64,000 nt of DNA, from positions 603,413-667,412 of the forward strand of contig MU277678.1 in NCBI GenBank assembly GCA_022385805.1, in the 5' to 3' direction. The stretch is from Pilatotrama ljubarskyi (Eukaryota; Basidiomycota; Agaricomycetes; Polyporales; Polyporaceae). Shown here piece by piece: positions 58,514-64,000 of the stretch. The notes under the pieces are model-generated. The model made no database searches, was not told the DNA's origin, and was given only the letters and a program-made list of their open reading frames with translations. The first letter of the stretch is position 1. Each line of letters starts with the position of its first letter. Position numbers and translations under genes: made by a program.

Positions 58514-60337
58514 GCTACCTGTATACCTGTACCTGCTGCCCAACGCCCTAATGTGTGCCAACAATGGACGAGAACCTGATCTGGGGCAGCACCGATGTGC
58601 CACGGTCGACCCAGGCCTGCACTTCTCGAGTTTCAATAAGAAAGATGCAACGGCGTTCTGCGTATCGCTTCTGTGCTGACGTGTCAATGTTAGTATTGGG
58701 TTCAGAACTTGAAGCGAGCATTCGTACATAGCATTCAGCCGCAGAGAGTGAACGGTTGTCTTGTGGGGCGGGACGCACATGTGGCCCAGATGGTTCATCG
58801 CTTGTTGGCTAGCTGCACCATGTAAACTACGGCGGCCTCTAGATGAGCAGGCCTCAGCACAAGTCGAGAGGGTGGGGTGTTTGATGATCCACAGCATGCT
58901 GATGACGCGGCCGACAGAAGTAGTCTCGTACCAAGACCGTCCGCCGACAGGAGCGTGGAGGGGCTTTGTCGAGCCCAGCGGACAGAAGGATGAAGGCTCG
59001 GAGCCCCCTTCAGTATCACCAATCTGGATGGGAGGCCCCTGCTTCAGCCCCTGTATGAGGCCACTGCGTTGGGGATCACGCGAGGACAGGGTATGATGGT
59101 GCGGGACTGGCTCCGGGCACTTGATCGGCGACCTTACGAAGATTGATCATTGAGTACAACGCAGGAGAGAAGGGAAGGGAGTACGTACCGCCGCGCTTGT
59201 GCGCTGGGAACTTGAGACGGCGGATGCTATTACCTGATACTGCAAAAGAGCCTTGCGCCTTGATGATCTTCTTTCCCTCTGCGAAGCTTGACCAGAAGGG
59301 TGGCCCCCGGCCTGAATGCTGATCATCATTTGCACCAGAGATTGGCAGACAATTTTCGATCATCGCGCGAGTCCCGCCATTTCCTTGCTGATCGCCTTAT
59401 GTCAGAAGTTCGAGCAGCAATTCAAGTCCATGGCAGAGCCATGCGTGCATATGGAGATATGGCAGTAATACACCACCGACCTGTAAGATCAAGTTCAGAG
59501 AGACCGTTGACCGCGCGCAGCCGCGTCGACGCATGGCACTGCATAGGATTGTTGCCTGTCGCCGACGTCGGGACGGTGGGATGTGGGAAGCAGCGTAAGA
59601 ATACGCAGAGGTGCATGTATCTCGACGGCGACGCACCGCATGTCTCGACGTTGCTGGCATGCGCAGCGCCGACAGTAAACCTAGTCAGCCTGTTAACCCA
59701 TAGCGATGGGGCTGGAGACGAGCGTCCTGATGGGCGTTGCTGGATGACCGACTACTCATATCTGGTGGTCTCGGCGATACCTAAAGACGAGAGAGGTGGA
59801 TTCTGAGCGGCTCGGAAACCTGCATATAGCATATCCGCTCGGGCTAGCCTCTGATGAGATCCGAATAAGATACATAGTGCGACATGGTGGCGGCGGCACA
59901 AGGACTCCATGACACTGGATCCGGATGGTCGGACGCCCGAGTCATTTGTGGCGGTGCTTGTGCGTGTGTCGGATTTGGCCAGCGTCCCAACTCACACCTA
60001 AGGCAGGCCTTCGACGGGTCTGACAGACGGGTTAGTTAGACATGGGAAAGGGGTCTGGCAGACTCCTCAAGGCAAACGTCTACGCACGTAGTCTATTTTT
60101 AGATGAGTGGATATCGGGGGATTTATCTCAAACGATGGCGAGGATGTCGAGACGATGGCGGTTGGCGAGGTGCGAAACCTGACCGGGATGAATTGGCGAG
60201 GCAGCTTCCTAATATGGCACTCGTCCTCGCAGCATAGACGCCCGACTGAAGGCTGCTAGATCGCCCGTAGCGCTTATTGTACGACTTGAGCCATTGCACC
60301 AGCACTTCTTCCTTGATAGAAATCTGTTTCATATTCA

Positions 60338-63300
60338 ATGGACATAGGCCACAATTCTTCCGCGCTTCCACCTCCTGCGACGCCCGCTAGAAAGGCTCCA
60401 CAACGTTCGGAGCAACCTGTCGGGAGACATTTCACGACGCCGCAGAAGCGGCGGGCTCCTCGGAAAGATGCGACCTTCGTCTCTCGCCCGGACCTTGCAT
60501 TGCGATCTCAAAGGTTGAATGCGGATCTCCAGGCTCTACTGAACACTGACAATGCTGTTGAGCCTGAAGAAGATCAAGAGGATGTGGAGATGACTCTTGA
60601 GCCCAATGAGCCCATGGAGTCGACTGACTGCGACGTTACAATGATGGACGACCGCGCGGATGACCCAACGATGGACCCCGAAAGCGATCTCATGGATCCC
60701 GGCCCCGCTAAACGAGCCGCCCGCAATCGCTCTGATGCCTTGAAATCCGTGCATGCAGCGTGGCTGAGCCTCATCCCGACCCTCCTGGACGAATATCTCG
60801 TGTACCTGCGGTCGGCTCACGGTCGCACCACTAGATCGCCCCCAGACTGGACCTATTCGTGCGCGAGGGTAGATTGTGTGCCACAGTCGTGTGCTATTAT
60901 GTGCCTATTCTACGATTGTATGTCCACTATTGTTGTCCCGTATCCTAGTATACAGCGACTGACCATGTCGAGCTGCAGACCCGATCACTGTTCAAGTGGT
61001 TTACTGCGAGTGCACTTCCATCGCACGTATGCTCGTTAGGAACGGTCTGTTTCCAACGGCCCCGACGCAGCCTCGTGTGGCGGTTTCGATCGACCTGCTC
61101 GAGTTCTATATGGCTCTATTCGAGCGGTCTGCCGACGCCGTCTCAGCTTTGGCAGCCGCATTGAAAACATTCTACCAGCGTCGCGGCTTCTCCCTCCTGA
61201 ACAACAAGGTGAAATCTATATTTTGATCCTCATATCTGCCGTACTCATAGATCCGAAGGGCGAGCGTGTACGGGATCCTTTCCGACGCGGAATCGGTAAC
61301 GCGATTCAATGGTATGATCACCTACGTCACCGTCATGAAGCCGCCGTCGACAGAGCAGTGGATGAGTGCCTGAAGATCGTGGAAGAGGCGATGCCTCTGT
61401 CAGACTCCAATGACCTTGACTCGCGTATCGTCGACAGCCGTGTCAGCAACCCATTGCACAGCCTAGTAAACGCGGCAGGTATGCGAATGCTCATCAGTTC
61501 TCTGGAATAGATACTGATCCTTTCGTAGATGGTACAACGCCCCCGGACATGCTGACTACGAGATTGGATGACGAAGAGAAATCCTGCGGTAGTCCGCTCG
61601 GACGATCTGTGGGTGGCCCAAGCGAGGCTCTGATCGAACGTATGCGCGGAGGATCCGCCAAAGGAGCGCGTGAGGAATCTCTAGGTGGTCGGCTAGGGGG
61701 TTCATCCGAAAGTTCGAGCGGAGGTTCGATTGGAGGTTCGATTGGAGGTTCGGGCGGAGGTCTGTCCGGAGGTCCCAGCGAAGGTCCGCATGAAGGTCCC
61801 GCCGAAGGTTTACGGAGAGGTCACCGAGAAGAACCGCGTGGGGGATCTGTCCAGGTTCTGAGCAGAGGTCAGGCTGGAGTTCAGCGCGATGGTCTCGTCG
61901 GAGAGACTCTGCACAATGTTCCAGCTGGAGGTCTGCCTGAAGGCTTGCCTGCAGCGAGCCGAACGCTAGGCCGCCATGAACATGCTGGAGTACGTGGCGT
62001 GCACAAGGCTCCGGATTACGACGTGGAGCATGCTCGTGAGTACCAGTAATGCCTGCGCACCGTATGCTGCTCACAAATGCACAGAGGACCATGTCACCAT
62101 GGCTGGCGCTGGCGAGTCATTTAGGAACAGACAGCAGCATGCATCGCCCGATACAATTATGTCGGGACCTAGCGATACAACAGGTCCTACCAAAGACGAT
62201 CAGAGCCCCCCCGTTCCTCTGGTATCCGGGAAATGTGACTTCGTCCTACAGGGACGTTGTCCCGCATGTTTTGGCGGCTCACGCTTTGGCCGCGCATTCC
62301 GGACGTCGGTATTTGTACTGCACTGTTACGGGACACGTTGCTAACGTCCTTCTGCAGGGACGGGGGAGATGTTCATGTCGCGATGGATGCAACCTTTAGT
62401 CAGCGCCATAACGCGTCCGCCGGAGATAATCCCTGGCATCATGACCCGAAGTACTTCATATCGAAGGAACAAGTGGATGCTGTCGGCGACCGCATAGCAG
62501 CTTCACGGAAGAAGGTCCCCCGGCACCATTCAAGCGAGGTTCCGGGAGCCGCGCTTGACGAATGTCAAAAGTCATTCGAAGCTGCCGACGAGAAGAAGGA
62601 GAAGACCCTTGGCAAGAAGTTCGACGACACCGGTCTCATGGCTCTTGTGTGCCGTCACGACGTTGTCCTTTTCCTTGCTAACGTGGATACACCCGGCGAA
62701 CAGCAGAAGTACGCCATCGCTCTTCTTGAGCATTTCTTCTCTTTCCTCCCAAAGTCTGCAACTGTAGCAGCCTTCTACGACATCGGCTGTGTGATTGATC
62801 GCAGCGTGAAATCGGTCAGTCGTTTTCATGCTATGCGTCCCCTTTATGACGACTGCATGCTCATTCACGGAAATGGATGGCAGTACGATATCCTTCCCAA
62901 CGACATCGTACAGAGGCTGCAATTCGCGACGTCGGTGATGCATGCCTACGGTCATCAGTGGGCGTGCCAGCTTGTGTATAACCCAAGATTGCGTGAAGGC
63001 CTCGGTCTGTCTGAGGGCGAAGGCACGGAGAGGGTATGGTCAAAATTTCGTAAGCTCATTGGTGTTACGCGGACATCAGGGGTTAGCCATCACTTTGCTG
63101 AACTTACGATCAGTGCTAACATGCATTGACAAAACAGAGATCCCGAAGGCTGTGGCTGCTGGACCGCCATGCAGAGTTCGTCAACGAAACCTCTCGCGAA
63201 GAGCTGGGCTCTTGGATCTGCTCTCGTTTGAAGAACGGAGTGGAAGCCCGAACAGCGGCCGCGGAACAGGACATTCTACAGTGCGGTGCTAGCATCCAGG

Positions 63301-64000
63301 AACTCCGTGAGCAATGGAAGTTGCAACGCGCTGCGCAGCTGTCTGTGAGGCAACGTACGTAGTATCATCACTTTCGTAGTCCTCCGACGGCAGGAGCAGC
63401 ACTGACACCCACTGCTCTTTGACAGACGCTCCAGCTCGCTTGAAGCGAGAGTTGGACTCTGTTCTTAGTCTACAGACAGAGCTTGATGCTATTGAGCAGC
63501 ATTTTGTCGCCATAGAGCATTCCTTAGAAGCTGGGACAAACACACCGATAGCCCATGAATACCTCAGTAGTCTGCGACGCTCACATGCCTCCACTCTCCA
63601 GAAAGTCGACGAACTCTACGCCTCCCTCAATGTCACCGACGACTTCCCTGAGTTGCAGAATCTGCCTTTGGAATTCGTTCGGACGCTACTCATGGCACGC
63701 GATCTGAAAATCAACATTCGCAAGCGAGCAATTGGGAGCTTCTTCGAATGGGATAAGCTCGACCGAGCTGCGGGTGGACGAGACCAGCCACTGGGTGCGT
63801 CCTTGACCGACAAGCAGCTCCTATATTCTGTTGAATGTCACAAGTGTTTAACGTCTGCGCACTCCCTGCCAACAGGTACCAAGTTGCATCAACAAACCCG
63901 CAAGGCGATAGCCAAGCGGACTCCCGCCCTGGTGACCGCGATACGCAAATTCAATAGGTACTGCGACACTCTGGAAGACCTGTATAAGCCGGAGTGGAGT
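60338..64000 (+). CDS. KDZ (Kyakuja-Dileera-Zisupton) family transposase, 3'-truncated by the window
   Basis: KDZ enzymes are RNase-H-fold (DDE) transposases of large DNA transposons abundant in basidiomycetes. Nine exons: 60338-60917, 60979-61208, 61259-61478, 61529-62035, 62085-62304, 62358-63081, 63138-63354, 63426-63794, 63876-64000. They join without a stop into 1064 aa, continuing past the window. Order: disordered acidic N terminus; Cys-containing segment (YSCARVDCVPQSCAIMCLFY, VYCECTS); RNGLFPTAPTQPRVAVSIDL with LLEFYMALFERSADAVSALA; DPFRRGIGNAIQWYDHL; a Gly/Ser-rich linker; RCPACFGGSRFGR. The catalytic region follows: DGGDVHVAMDATFSQRHNAS with a candidate first Asp, YFISKEQVDAVGDRI, DDTGLMALVCRHDVVLFLAN, GEQQKYAIALLEHFFSFLP, AFYDIGCVIDRS with a candidate second Asp, FATSVMHAYGHQWACQLVYN, GLSEGEGTERVWSKFRKLIG. 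A coiled-coil-like C part follows. Assigning catalytic residues is inference. Intact frames suggest a recent copy or a domesticated gene. Confidence 0.85.
61685..61815 (+). repeat. Gly/Ser-coding degenerate 12-nt repeat array in the KDZ gene
   Basis: Units close to GGAGGTTCGATT repeat with a 12-nt period and drift into GAAGGTCCC-type units. They encode GGSIGGSIGGSGGGLSGGPS and then EGPHEGPAEG. The array lies in the linker before the RCPACFGG segment, where relatives are variable. Periodicity leaves both strands open. Confidence 0.75.

Larger units (their letters stand above)
53052..60337. other. Gene-poor region with simple repeats, about 7.3 kb
   Basis: No supported gene. The long frames at 53298-54062 (+) and 55393-56112 (-) lack domains. 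The region holds a CGCATT-rich low-complexity stretch, an (ACGT)4 run, an A18 tract and a 14-bp tandem duplication, listed separately. A minus-strand segment at about 59080-59360 reads GRGPPFWSSFAEGKKI in one frame but could not be built into a gene. Confidence 0.45.

Noticed and set aside
59076..59363. Minus-strand frame with GRGPPFWSSFAEGKKI
   Set aside because: Looks somewhat protein-like, but flanking exons could not be joined and no family is recognised.
60123..60371. Minus-strand frame with a helix-turn-helix-like ISIKEEVLVQWLKSYNKRY
   Set aside because: Too short and overlapping the KDZ start; resemblance to CENP-B/pogo HTH is weak and probably chance.
61556..62092. 178-codon frame antisense to the KDZ Gly-rich linker
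   Set aside because: The 12-nt periodic repeat keeps both strands open; the sense frame fits the transposase.

Overview
This window is nuclear DNA from a filamentous basidiomycete, probably an Agaricomycete and perhaps a polypore. The reasons are GC-rich, intron-dense genes with introns mostly of 47-70 nt, split genes on both strands, basidiomycete-type protein families, and a KDZ (Kyakuja-Dileera-Zisupton) transposase of the kind common in mushroom-forming fungi. Species assignment is inference. I built exon models by hand from splice signals, reading frame and family knowledge. All complete multi-exon models sum to a multiple of three.

Positions 1-39905 are a compact housekeeping block. 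In order: the 3' part of the centromere protein CENP-C/Mif2 (+); a 1192-aa disordered protein with RIA(A/S)F motifs whose start codon appears split by an intron (-); a Trf4/Cid14 non-canonical poly(A) polymerase (-), divergent from the mitochondrial tRNA 2-thiouridylase Slm3/Mtu1 (+); a SAPS-domain phosphatase regulatory subunit (+); a mitochondrial FAHD1-type acylpyruvase (-); an intron-containing tRNA-Ala(AGC) with the diagnostic G3:U70 pair (+); a small type I membrane protein (+); acetolactate synthase ILV2 (+), convergent with prephenate dehydrogenase TYR1 (-); a TFIIIC-type WD40 protein (-); a zinc-free MDR oxidoreductase (+); a PNS1/CTL choline-transporter-like protein (-); an F-box protein (+); a GT8 glycosyltransferase (-); and an AAAP amino-acid transporter (-).

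Positions 40085-60337 are gene-poor. I can support only a 167-aa Cys-rich protein (40085-40677), a Tc1/mariner/pogo-like element with 28-bp perfect terminal inverted repeats and a TA duplication that encloses a 415-base assembly gap (49985-51057), and a 333-aa basidiomycete-type hypothetical protein with a TATA box (51987-53051). The rest holds only short repeats and open frames without recognisable domains.

From 60338 to the right edge lies a multi-exon KDZ transposase, open in every exon and cut by the window end. Two amino-acid biosynthesis genes (branched-chain ILV2 and aromatic TYR1) sit tail to tail, each with a TGACTC Gcn4/Cpc1-type core upstream. No plainly new multi-gene system is visible. 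The observations most worth a second look are the split start codon, the GC-AG intron in CENP-C, the TIR element around the gap, the uninterrupted KDZ gene with a Gly-rich repeat insert, and tandem acceptors that switch the tail of the small membrane protein.
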